Positions 54,370-64,000 of a stretch of DNA of 64,000 nt are shown piece by piece. A program made the translations under genes and the position numbers. The stretch covers positions 5,049,103-5,113,102 of the forward strand of contig NC_036453.1 of the NCBI RefSeq assembly GCF_002775205.1, read 5' to 3'. Position 1 is the stretch's first letter. Each line of letters begins with the position of its first letter. The DNA is from Xiphophorus maculatus (Eukaryota > Chordata > Actinopteri > Cyprinodontiformes > Poeciliidae). The notes below the pieces were generated by a model, which did no database searches, was not told the origin of the DNA, and was given only the letters and a program-made list of their open reading frames with translations.

Positions 54370-54760
54370 TGTGGTGTTGTGTAAGCCTGCACTTTAATGA
54401 CAAGCCTTGACCCGACGGCCTTGGCCTGGCTCCTCTCGACGTGAATGCTCAGTTCTCTGGAGCTGCTGCTTTACCCGACTTCTCATGTGGCTGCCTGGTT
54501 AAAACTCAGAGACCCGGATGGACAGACCGAAAGAGGAGCCATGCAGACAGAGGCCAAGCTGATGACACAGTGGGTCCATCTGATCCTGCCAGCCGCCTCT
54601 CCAGTTCCCCAGACTCTGAATAATTCAGCAACATGGTGGCAGGCATCCATTACCATGGTGGCATCTTCTCATTCATTACGCAGATTAAAACAGGCAACCT
54701 TTTCTCACCATGCAAACATATTGCAGCCAAACATAAACCCATTCATACACATGCTTCAGA
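54370..54760. promoter_or_regulatory. Candidate conserved non-coding element upstream of pou4f3
   Basis: A GC-balanced, non-repetitive island amid AT-rich DNA between pou4f3 and rbm27, with repeated ACCATGGTGGCA-type and CATTACGCAGATTA motifs. Overlapping 60- and 136-codon frames are present but have no splice context. An enhancer is the better guess than a gene. Confidence 0.3.
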
Positions 54761-57700
54761 GAGACACGGTTGTGACAGAGTTTGATAAAGTCTTGATTCT
54801 GACTGAAAAAATTCAGCTTTTGGTGCATACACACACGACAAAAAGAAAATGCTAAGTTCTGTCTGCCATAAAATCGATCTAATTGTTTTCATATGCCTTG
54901 AACAGAAAAGGAATAAAGTTTGACTTATTCATGAGTGGTACAGTTCATTGAGGACATGCACATTCTAACAATTCTTTTCAGTGTTTGGTAAATTTTGCAT
55001 CCCTGAGAAGTTACAAGTACCTTCTAAAAACATTTTATTAAACTGTAAAATGTCTGCATATCAGATCTGCAAACTCTGGAGGTAGTATTAAAAAGAGAAG
55101 TTTTATCATTTGTTTCTTTTTTAAACTGTAGTCAGTTCTATTCACTGCTAAACAGAGGTCATGGATCAGGTAATTTCCAAACTATAAGCAGCTACTTTTT
55201 TCACAGGCACTGTTAGAAAAGAATATTTATAGTACACTTTTTATTTAAAAAAATAAAATAAAATCTATGTAACTATCTCATGGAGATGTGGAATTTACAG
55301 ACAGCAAGGAATTTTCTTTTCAAAGTTAGTACATGTAACTTATATTCACACACTAACATGAATATTTAGTATCTTTTTACAACATAAAAAAGATACTAAA
55401 TATTACAAGACATCAGGCTGCTGTATGCTGAAGATGTAATGTCTTTGAAATGGGTGTTTGAAATGTGGCTACATAGGTAAACATTAGTTCAGTGCTTCAC
55501 AGCAATGATAAATTCTCAAACATTTTCAACGTAAATACTTGATTTTGTAATAAAAAACTTGGAAGAATCTGAATGGAAAAATTGGAATTCTATTCAAGAT
55601 AGATTTTGTATGGAATGTCACATTTTCTAATGTGTTTTAGCACTAAAGCTAAAACATTAGACATTTACAAAACATTAGAACTTAACCAATTATTTAAAAA
55701 TATGTCTGAAAGTTCAAGCACATCAATACGTGGGTGATAATGCTCATAAATGCAGCATGGGAAGTAATAAAATAAAAAATACAATGAAGGAGACCACACA
55801 TTATTTTAAAGGTAATGTTCTCTGGAATGCTTTTGCTTGTATCGTTTTTCTCCCCATGGCCAATATTCTCATCGTTTTGCTCAATTTTCTTTAATTTACT
55901 TTTTTTCTTTTCCAAATCCAATGATTAATATATTTTTTCTTTCTTTTTTTTTTTTTTATCATTTTACAAGCACCCCATTCCTTTGTCTTTATTGGCAAAA
56001 GCAAACATGCTAGTAAATTATAAATCCATTTATACAAATAAAATACATGAAGAAAATACACACACATCCTGCAAATATAAACAGTAACAAATCCAAAACT
56101 ATTATCCAATAAACATTTTACATTTTGTACACTATTGGGTGATAGTAGCATTACAGAAGGTTGTACAAAAACTGGGAGATGCTCAGAATATGTTTACTCA
56201 AATGAGAAAAAAAAAAAAAATCAAAAAACACAACACTTAAACCTCTTTTTGGCAAAGTGAAATGTAAAAATCTAAAATGAAACACATCAGGTTCTTATCA
56301 AACTTCACTGGGACTGAAACGTGTTTAAAAGTGTTCTGTAACCTCCTAAATTGTGCCACTATTGTGGAGCTAATGTATTTACAAGCAAGCAAAATTATGC
56401 CTGCTAATAAGTTAATCTCACCTTTAGCTTGGCTTCATTCTGGATATGCTCAACCGAGTTGAGTTCTGATTATCGAAATGTAAACAATTATCTGCTGAAG
56501 GGGCATTTAAAGTCATCTTGCTTTTATTTGAGCAAACTCAGCTCATCCCATCCAGATGACTTTGGAACACAGTATATGTTACAAAAAGGCAAAAAAAAAA
56601 AAAAAAAAAACAGGAAGCAGAATCTTCGGTTGTCAAGCTTGCACACCTAAGCAGGTTTTGAACACTGACAATGTGAGGCAGCACTGCACTCATGCAAATA
56701 AGTTAGGGTGTGCTGCGTGACTCAAGTGTTTTCAAAAGTGTTTTAACAAATCAGAGCAGCTCTGAGAACTGGTTTAGAGCAAACGTTCTACTTAGATGCG
56801 GAGTAAAAGGAAACAAAACAGGGTGGACTGTTCAACACATAGGTAAAATTGTGCACTCATGTCTGACCTCTTCTACCTGATATACAATCCTGTCATTTGT
56901 GAAAAACAAAAATGACACAAAAAAAAAATTCCAAAGTTAACAGTAATTTCTCTTCAAAGCATTTACAAAATTTACAAAAGTAAATCACAAATCCTGTAAA
57001 AACTCAGCAATGAGCTGATAGTTTAAGGCAAAGAAATTACACATTTATATATATTTCTTTAATAAAATCAAAATGTTCAGTACTACATTCAAACACCTGT
57101 CTATGGATGTCACATTTTGGAAATAGGTGATCCGACCAGCTCAACAAGTGAGGATTTTCCACCCTCTCCTAAACGCCTGTGTGGATGTGTTTTCACACCG
57201 AGTGGCACTGGACCGAGTGAGAAAGAAAATTAAAGTGGGAAAAACTGGGGATATATGCTACAAATCTGTCAGTTGACGCAGAAACTGTAATTTGTGAACA
57301 CTGATCTGCTGCACCAGGATCCGTCAGTACCTGCACACTCTCTCTTATGGTTCAACAGAACCTCGATGTGCTGGGCGTGCCAAATCGAACATATGGAATC
57401 AAAAATACTTGAGATCTTTAAAAGATTTTTGGGTAATTACTGCCAAAAAATTCCACTGAGAGTAAAGTAAAATTGAAAACCATAGCAGGTACAACACAGT
57501 GCATCGATGTGGTGACAAAACATTAAATAAACAGACCTCTCTCTGGAAGCAATAGAGAGGTTTCTACTGGTGATGGAATGGGTGTCCCTGAACTGGGCGT
57601 GAGATTGTTTTGTTTTATCTTTTTTTTCCTTACAAAAAACTGGTGAGAAAAAGCTTAAATACAGTATGTATAAAAATACCTATTCACAGTAGACACAAAT

Positions 57701-58006
57701 GTTGTGCATTACTGATATTAATCATCTGATAAGCACACTACAACATACGTAGATTTTTCTATCTATAAGAGCAAAACATTTATCACTCTCAGCAAAAGTG
57801 AGATGTTGTACATATTTCATCGAGGGATACAAAAACTAATGACCCTCTAAGCTTTTTTTAATTGTTTATCACAAAGAAAATATGTTTTCCTTTAATTCAA
57901 GTCTAAAATTAATGCAAATAAAAAAACTGTTTCCTTGTATGCAGGGTAAAAATAATAAAAAAAGAACTGAATCCACTGGAGGGCATGCAGGGACACATCA
58001 GTCTCC
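54761..58006. other. Spacer and probable rbm27 3' UTR
   Basis: AT-rich sequence downstream of the rbm27 stop (minus strand). Part of it, from 58006 leftward, must be 3' UTR, but many reverse-strand AATAAA and variant hexamers exist and the end cannot be placed. Poly-T at 55943-55957 and poly-A at 56204-56219 and 56589-56610. No further gene. Confidence 0.5.
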
Positions 58007-61000
58007 TTATCGTCTCCAAGACCGGCTCTCATTCTCGTCGTCTTCATCGTCATCTTCCTCCTCTTCTTCGTCCTCCCTCCCCTCTTCGTTTCCTGGGAGA
58101 TACGAGCTTGCTTCCTTCTGTTCAAATCAAAACACACCAAGTAAGCATCTTTATGCTGTTCTGGTTTTAACATATTTTAGAAACGTAGCATCTCACTTTG
58201 AGAGAAACTTTACACAATCTGTAAAGTTTCTCTCAAAGAACTTTACAGTTCTTTTGAGAACCTTATATTCCCTTGCTTTGTAAATAAAGGAAAGGAAAAT
58301 TACAAAATATCTTAAGGAAAGAACATAAGGAGGCATGGAAGGACACAAAAAGGTTACAAAGTAAAAGCAGACTGTACTTTTACTTTGAAACTCAACAAAA
58401 AATGAAATAGATGGCTGAAATATAACAAGTAAGTTACAGACAAAATAATGAACAACTTAAGAATTTAAAGAGAATATATCGGATTTTATAGCCAGAGAGC
58501 CCAAAAAAATTATATTAATCGGATTTAAAAAAAAGAACATTCCAGTGTGTTTTGTTTTTTTAAAGCTGATGGCAAGTTTTAAAATAAATTGTGACACAAG
58601 AGTCTTTCCACAACAGAACAACCATCACCATATATGAATGAAAGCGTACGTAACAGCAAAGCACAGTAGTTTTCAACAGGAAAGGGATTCTTTTCTTGCC
58701 AAAAACAAAACATTATATCAACAGAAATATTTCTAATGGATATGTGCTTATTAGCACTGCTCAGGAAAGATAGATTGAGTTTTCCCAAAGTTATGCAGGC
58801 GAAGTGAGTAACAACACAGTTAATAGATCAGAAGGGTCGACTTGTGACAGTCTTTGCTTTTGAATTATGAAACGCTTTCACTGCTGACTTTTTCTTCAGA
58901 ACAAATTTTTCAAATTGTTAAATCCTGTTAGCAATTTTAAATAATGAATACAAAAAATTCCTCTACCTTCATGAGTACATATATTTTTACAGCATTAGAT
59001 TTTATGTTCATCACCTAAAAACAGAAACTGACAGATGAAAGGTGGTCATGAGGAGTAAATTAAGCAAAGGAAAATTAAGAAAATGGCTTAAGGAAAGAAC
59101 ATAAGGAGGCATGGAAGGACACAAAAAGGTTACAAAAAAGGAAAAACAACACATGAAAGAAAGAAAAAAGGAAACGTATGATAAAGTAAATATGTGCAGG
59201 TAAAGGAGGAAGGACACATGAAAGGATGGAATATGGACCATAAGGATTAAAAGGAGGGAAGAGAGGGGGCAGACAGATGGAAGGAAGAACAAATGAGAAG
59301 GAAATGTGGGAAGAAATTACAAAGAAATAAATAATGAAAAGAAAACATGACTGAAGGATGGAAAGTAGCAAGGAAAGCTGCAAGAAAGTGAAAAAGAAGG
59401 AGTAAAGATGGAGGATAACAGGTCATAAGGAAGAAAAGAATGACTGAAACACAGAAGGATTAAAGGAAGGGTAGATATAACATTTAGACTACGGCATAGA
59501 GAATAATTACAAATGCAAATATTTTTTTTCCAAACTCTTTCTCTTTTTTTCAGCACTTGGTCCTGGAAAATCTTGAACCAAATTTGTCTCAGACAAAAAC
59601 ATGTCCATGGATCCTGGACGTGGCTCTGAGAGAAGACCAACTGCATGCAGACTTGAGGAGATATAGTGATAGCTAAATTAATCCTAAAAACCAAACCTAA
59701 CCTCGGAAAAAATATGTATATATATAAATACCCTTCTTAAAAAAGAGCCAAAGACATTAAAGTGATATGGTAAAGAATCCGTCCTTAAACAGCTAAAAGA
59801 AACCATAGTAGAAAGATTTCACCTGATTTTAATGCAGATTTACTCAAGAGGCTGGAATGCTCTTAGCACAGAGAGGTTCCCCCTCTCTGGGAGCCGCAGT
59901 GAAAAATTCACAAGCACTAAAAACATCCAACTCCAACCTGTGAATATAACTAAAACTTCAGAAAAGTTCACCAACTTTTCTGAAAACATGTGTCAAAGCA
60001 TAAAGCTTGGCCTGAACTGAGTGTGTATGATGTGCCGTACCACCTTCTCCTCGTCTTTAGTCTCTTCCGCCTCAGGTTCAGACGTAACGGATGATGACTT
60101 GGGCTTGTACCAGGAAATCTGCAGAACGCGACCTTTGAACTTAGCTCCCTGATTTGCTGCCTAGAATACAAAATACACTCATTATTTTCAAAACATAAAA
60201 AGGACAAAGCATCTGGCATCATTTGGAGCGTGCAGCTTACATTCTCCGCTTCACTTCGTGTCTTAAAGGTCATGATAACAGTGTTGGCATCTTGGTAACG
60301 CAGTTCTTCAATTTCCCCAAATTTCTGAAAGAAAGAGGAAAAGCTTAGCACAACAATTACAGACAATTCCTGCAGATAGTTCTGTGAAATTATGTAATTA
60401 CACACCACAAAATGAGGCATTAGCTCTTCCTTTTCGTCCTGCGTGATTCCTAAAATAGCGAGCGTTCTGGGCCTGTGGTCGACGACCATGCGGTTTACGA
60501 CTCCACCGCGAGCCATCATCTCTCGGCTTCGGCTCCTGCCGCGGCCCGCGTGCATCGCCCCGGGATCCGGCGCCATCTTCCCTCGGCCTCTGCCTCGACC
60601 CGTTGGTGGGATGATGAGACCTAGTCGCTTCGCCTAAAGAAAAGAAAGAGACTGTTTGCTTATTTTCCTCAAGGCACAAAGTAACTAAATTGGAAAAAAA
60701 AGCATGATAGTTTTCAAAATCATATCAGATAACTATATAACTAAATTATTAAACAGAGGTATAACAATAGCATAAGCAGCATCAACAGTTAATTCATTTC
60801 TTAAAGTCATTTATTTATAAGTACTGTTTGTTAATCTTTTCCAACAACAGTAGCATGATTATGTTTAACAATTATCTCTCATGATTTACTTTCATTTCTG
60901 AAGAGGATCTGAAGACCCCACAATGATCGATTTGTGACCCCTAATTGGATCTTCACCCCAACATTTGCAAGCAGTGTGTCAGAGAATATTCCTACACAAA

Positions 61001-63074
61001 CAGCATCATGAGGACCACCAAAAACAGCAGACAGATCAGGGATGAAATTGTAGAGAGGTTTAAACATGATTTTCCACTACAGCCTTTAACATAGAGCCAG
61101 AGATACAATAGAAGGGGTCTGCTCAAAGAATGTTACTGTTAGAATGGCCTAGTTAAAGTTGTGAACTAATTCATATTAAGAATGTGTGGCTAAATAGCTC
61201 AAGGTCAGTCAGATTTGACTGCAAGTGTCTATACAAAGCAAAGCTAAATGAGAAAAAAATTCTATTTCTGTCCAAACCTGGTAGTAGCATGCCACACTTT
61301 TCAGAAACCTATGAATTATTTTCATTCCACTTCACAATTAAGCAATTATTTAACTTTGCCTATCACATAAAATTCAAATTAAATGCATTTAAGAAAAAAG
61401 TTTAAGGGGTGTAAATACTTTTGGAAGGGCCTGTATGCGTTCTGCTCTCCCACTTCACCATTAGTTGTCCCTCCTCCATTTTTAACATGACACCTCACTT
61501 CTTAACCACTCCACAACCTAACAGCCCGTCTCTTCTCCATTTGTCCCTGCCTCACTTCTGCCTTTAATTGTCATTCTGCGATTTTCCGACACAGACCAGC
61601 AGCTCAAACTTTAATGAGACGGGCCCACATCAGTGTAAGGACTTGTGTCTGATTTGGCTTCGTTAGCGGCTACTCCTCTGGGGTTGCTTAAGTGGCTGCG
61701 GTTTAATGTGCAGAAAGAGGTTTGGGCTTGGATGGATGAGGCGGGATGGGGGGGCAGAGAATATGCATTTTTAACAACCAGCTAATTAAGGACCGCTGGG
61801 ATGAAGCAAGGAAGAGGGACATAGGGTGTTGCAAACTAAAGCTAAGTTGATGTTATGCTGATTGAGGGACTAAACCCATTAGTGTCTATATTTACAGTAC
61901 ATTTAGATGTACACTCACTCTGGATGGTCTGGGAAAAGTGATCAAAAAGTACCCTGATAACACTAACATGAATAAAAAAAACAATAAGTTGTTGCAGCAA
62001 ACACAAAGAATGTTCTGACTAGATTTGATCCCAGCTTTGCAGACACTTGGCATGTTTTCACCCCACTTGTCTTAAACACTCTCTTGTTGTTTTATTGCTT
62101 ATGCTTGTTTGTTTTAATACACAAAAACCATTGTGCACTACTTTAGTGCACAATGCTTTAAAGCAGTGCACTGAAGCAGTGCAGCAATCAAAATTAATTC
62201 ACGGGACTCAGGAGTGCAAAACTGTTAAAATATTTGAAATATAGACCTTTTAATGGGCGGGCATTAGGGTAATTATTTTTAGCTTTATATCATTATCCTC
62301 TCATCAAACACCTACCCAGAGTGATCTCCCATGGCAACCATTTGGGGGTGTCTAAAGCCTGTTCCCATTTCCCTAAAGCTCTGCCTTGGAGGTTCAGCTC
62401 CCAGCCACAGGACACCCCTCTCACACTCAACTCCCTCAGACTAGCGGCAGCAGCAATTAGCAAACAGCTGGAACTGCATCTACTGAGCTCTGCTTTAAAA
62501 CTGCAGTTTGGAAAACTAAAAGAAGTCAATGAACGGCTACAGGCTACAAACTGAAGGCTATTATATCAGCACATAGACTGACTACATAACTTATTACATC
62601 TTGCTACACCAGGATCACTCCAAATACATACATATTTTTCCCCCTACGGCTTGTTTATCCAAATCAGAATGATGATGAAAATCAATGTTCCACCCTATTA
62701 TGCAATCTGTTTAATACTCCAGTAGAAGTAAAGGTTTTTCTGTTGCTTTTCTTATTTACGTAAAAAAAGTAATTTGATCCTGTAGGTTTTTGCTTTACGT
62801 CTCAATACTGGGATGCTGTAGCATGTTCACTCAAGGTCATCACACCTTCAGTCTCATACTGATTCAATAGCTTTCTCTCTCTTTCCCCTAAAGTTTTAAC
62901 TGAACCCACATTACTGACTCAAATTATGTCTTTTTCGCATAACAAGGCAAACTGTTATGTCTGACAGAAGCTGAAGAGCTCAATAAAGACCAAGTCAGCT
63001 CTTTTATTTATTTTGTGTTAAGGTTTTGGTTTATATGTTTACTTTTGTTGCATAATTATGCATGTGTGGAAAAA

Positions 63075-63105
<31 letters not shown>

Positions 63106-64000
63106 GAGTAATCTTATCAGTAAACTTCCTCTGTGACATTTCTAAGAATCACATCCTCAAATTCAGCTTGCAGAAACCAAAAATGTCTGATGTTGTCTGT
63201 GTGTGTTTGTGGTCCCTGTTTGGGGAACCTTAATATATATGAGGCAACACTCCGGTTGTTCAGATTAGTATTAATGAATTTTCATTTTACTCCTTTAAGG
63301 TTGATTTATATCAACAAATTAAGCATTAAATGTACTTTTAGGACTGTGTTTAGAAAATGATGTCAGTGTAAATTTTGTACCTCCACCCGTAGCTCCACAA
63401 GTTTTCTCTTAAGGTCTGTTGTGTCTTCTCCAGAGCTAATTTTTTTATGAAAGTCTAATTCAGCATCGAGCAACTCCTTCTGGGCCTGATGAGAAAACCA
63501 AGACATGTAAAAACACCCTGCTTATCTGGTCATTTACTCAATAAAGTAAGTCAACGGAAGAAAAGAGATTTTAAGGATTACCAAAGTACCATTACTTATG
63601 TTGTATAGCTTAAAACTTAAAAATATTTGTACAGCATACACATGTATTTCTAAACTTACATCAGTTTTAGTCTTAGGTTGGCTGTGGTTGGTTTTGCCAC
63701 TTGAGACCTGAGAGGTGGGGTTCATTTCATTCTGCAGCTGGGTAATCTTCTCTGTTAGCTCCTTGAGAGTTTTCATAATGTTGGCCCGCTCTTCGGGCTT
63801 CATCGCTCGGTTTTTCTCCAAGCGGTTGATCAGAGCCTTAAGGAAAAGCAGTAAGGGGAAAATGAATTGAATGCAATTAAGAACACAAGGCAAGAGAAAA
63901 CCTTAGAGCAAAGGTCACATCAAAACCCAGTGGAGAGAAAACAAAAGAGGGCATGTTACTTTCTGACACTCGATCTGCGTCTTCAGCATCTCCTGTTTCT
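58007..64000 (-). CDS. rbm27: RNA-binding protein Rbm27, 3' seven exons (5' part outside window)
   Basis: A nuclear RNA-binding protein of the RBM26/RBM27 family, linked in mammals to nuclear exosome targeting. Exons on the minus strand: 63960-64000 (partial), 63660-63836, 63381-63485, 60406-60633, 60241-60324, 60044-60160 and 58007-58117, with phases agreeing at all splices. In order they encode a coiled coil (KQEMLKTQIE, then AMKPEERANIMKTLKEL, then AQKELLDAELD), then an RG-rich linker. A C-terminal RRM follows (VDHRPRTLAI, IEELRY, FKTRSEAEN, GRVLQISWYKPK), then an acidic tail ending ESRSWRR. The same ending occurs in human RBM26 and RBM27; linkage to pou4f3 decides for rbm27. A 2.7-kb intron separates coiled-coil and RRM exons and contains a repeat and possible regulatory islands. 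Confidence 0.93.
58196..58238. repeat. Perfect 18-bp inverted repeat, 7-base loop, in last rbm27 intron
   Basis: CTTTGAGAGAAACTTTAC (58196-58213) faces its exact reverse complement at 58221-58238 across ACAATCT. It lies 79 bases upstream (in gene sense) of the last rbm27 exon. In RNA this would form a stable hairpin near the acceptor. Confidence 0.9.
58311..58360 (+). repeat. 50-bp direct repeat, copy 1
   Basis: Begins CTTAAGGAAAGAACATAAGG and recurs identically at 59087-59136, 776 bp away, inside the same rbm27 intron. Flanks diverge gradually (a shared AGGAAAATTA lies just upstream of both). Confidence 0.92.
59040..59470 (+). repeat. Purine-rich tract with 50-bp direct repeat, copy 2
   Basis: About 400 bases dominated by A and G on the plus strand (polypyrimidine in rbm27 sense), including the 50-bp repeat copy at 59087-59136. 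No coding support; the minus-strand frames here are low-complexity Ser/Phe/Leu. Confidence 0.75.
60885..61435 (+). mobile_element. Degenerate fish DNA transposon repeat in rbm27 intron
   Basis: Contains GAATGGCCTAGTTAAAGTT near 61143, the same module as near 54045, and ends with GTGTAAATACTTTTGGAAGG, a common terminal phrase of Tc1-like fish repeats. The part near 60990-61060 (AGACAGATCAGGGATGAAAT) also fits such elements. No intact frame. Confidence 0.5.
61560..61815. promoter_or_regulatory. Candidate intronic enhancer in rbm27
   Basis: A complex, non-repetitive island with a homeodomain core (CAGCTAATTAAGGACC) and ATATGCATTTTTAAC, an octamer-like POU motif. It lies in the large rbm27 intron about 9-10 kb from pou4f3. 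Judged by composition only. Confidence 0.3.
62290..62560 (+). other. Unassigned island with a short open frame
   Basis: A GC-balanced segment with a frame whose end reads AISKQLELHLLSSALKLQFG and KLKEVNERLQATN before a stop, protein-like but matching nothing I recognise. CCCATGGCAACC (62328-62339) is close to half of an RFX X-box. It could be a relic exon, transposon piece or regulatory element. Confidence 0.3.
63081..63105 (+). repeat. Poly-A run (25)
   Basis: A homopolymer in an rbm27 intron, preceded by another A-rich stretch at 63070-63078. Confidence 0.95.

Noticed and set aside
57882..58283. 133-codon plus-strand frame with a serine run
   Set aside because: Antisense of the acidic last exon of rbm27, whose minus-strand reading ends in the family's ESRSWRR.
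59011..59694. Overlapping minus-strand frames rich in Ser, Phe and Leu
   Set aside because: Shadows of a purine-rich tract. They have no splice sites in phase with rbm27 and low complexity.

Overview
This is a teleost fish nuclear genome segment. Evidence: spliced genes with GT-AG introns, an AT-rich background, Tc1/mariner, pogo-like, hAT-like, RTE-type LINE and retroviral repeats typical of ray-finned fish, and the linkage rad50 - il4/13 - pou4f3 - rbm27. That linkage matches human chromosome 5q (RAD50/IL13/IL4 at 5q31, POU4F3/RBM27 at 5q32). The species cannot be fixed from the sequence alone.

Layout. (1) 1-4310: gene-poor flank with an internally deleted LINE. (2) 4311-27423: complete rad50 (+), 27 coding exons that splice in frame to 1312 codons, the same length as human RAD50, with Walker A, zinc hook, signature and Walker B at the human residue numbers. 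Its introns hold five transposon remnants. (3) 27760-29357: a four-exon, 139-residue type-2 cytokine (il4/13 family, +) with TATA, GATA and STAT-like motifs and an AU-rich 3' UTR. (4) 29.4-41.2 kb: gene-poor, with MITE-like and Tc1 remnants and microsatellites. (5) 41233-42642: intact two-exon pou4f3 (-), 347 residues. (6) 43005-51112: a tandem LTR element, LTR-internal-LTR-internal-truncated LTR, unit 3830 bp, with a tRNA-Lys1,2-type primer site and only integrase traces. (7) 51118-52761: a second copy of pou4f3 with its proximal promoter, cut inside the homeodomain and fused to the truncated LTR. (8) 52762-58006: intergenic, with a repeat and a possible conserved element. (9) 58007-64000: the 3' seven exons of rbm27 (-), running off the right edge.

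The outstanding feature is the pou4f3 locus. A 1644-bp block (41361-43004) recurs at 51118-52761. An LTR array begins about 70 bp upstream of the predicted TATA box of the intact copy, and the native upstream sequence now lies next to a copy truncated in the homeodomain. The truncation point (after the residue equivalent to human 297) is almost the position of the human DFNA15 deafness frameshift (codon 295). The junction carries a short repeated tract typical of DNA joining. Near-perfect identity means either a very recent rearrangement or a haplotype mis-join in the assembly, and this must be resolved first.

Functionally the genes are separate: Rad50 is the SMC-like ATPase of the Mre11-Rad50-Nbs1 break-repair complex, IL-4/13 is a secreted cytokine, Pou4f3 is a hair-cell and sensory transcription factor, and Rbm27 is a nuclear RNA-binding protein. 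rad50 and il4/13 are of joint interest because in mammals the Th2 locus control region sits in Rad50 introns.
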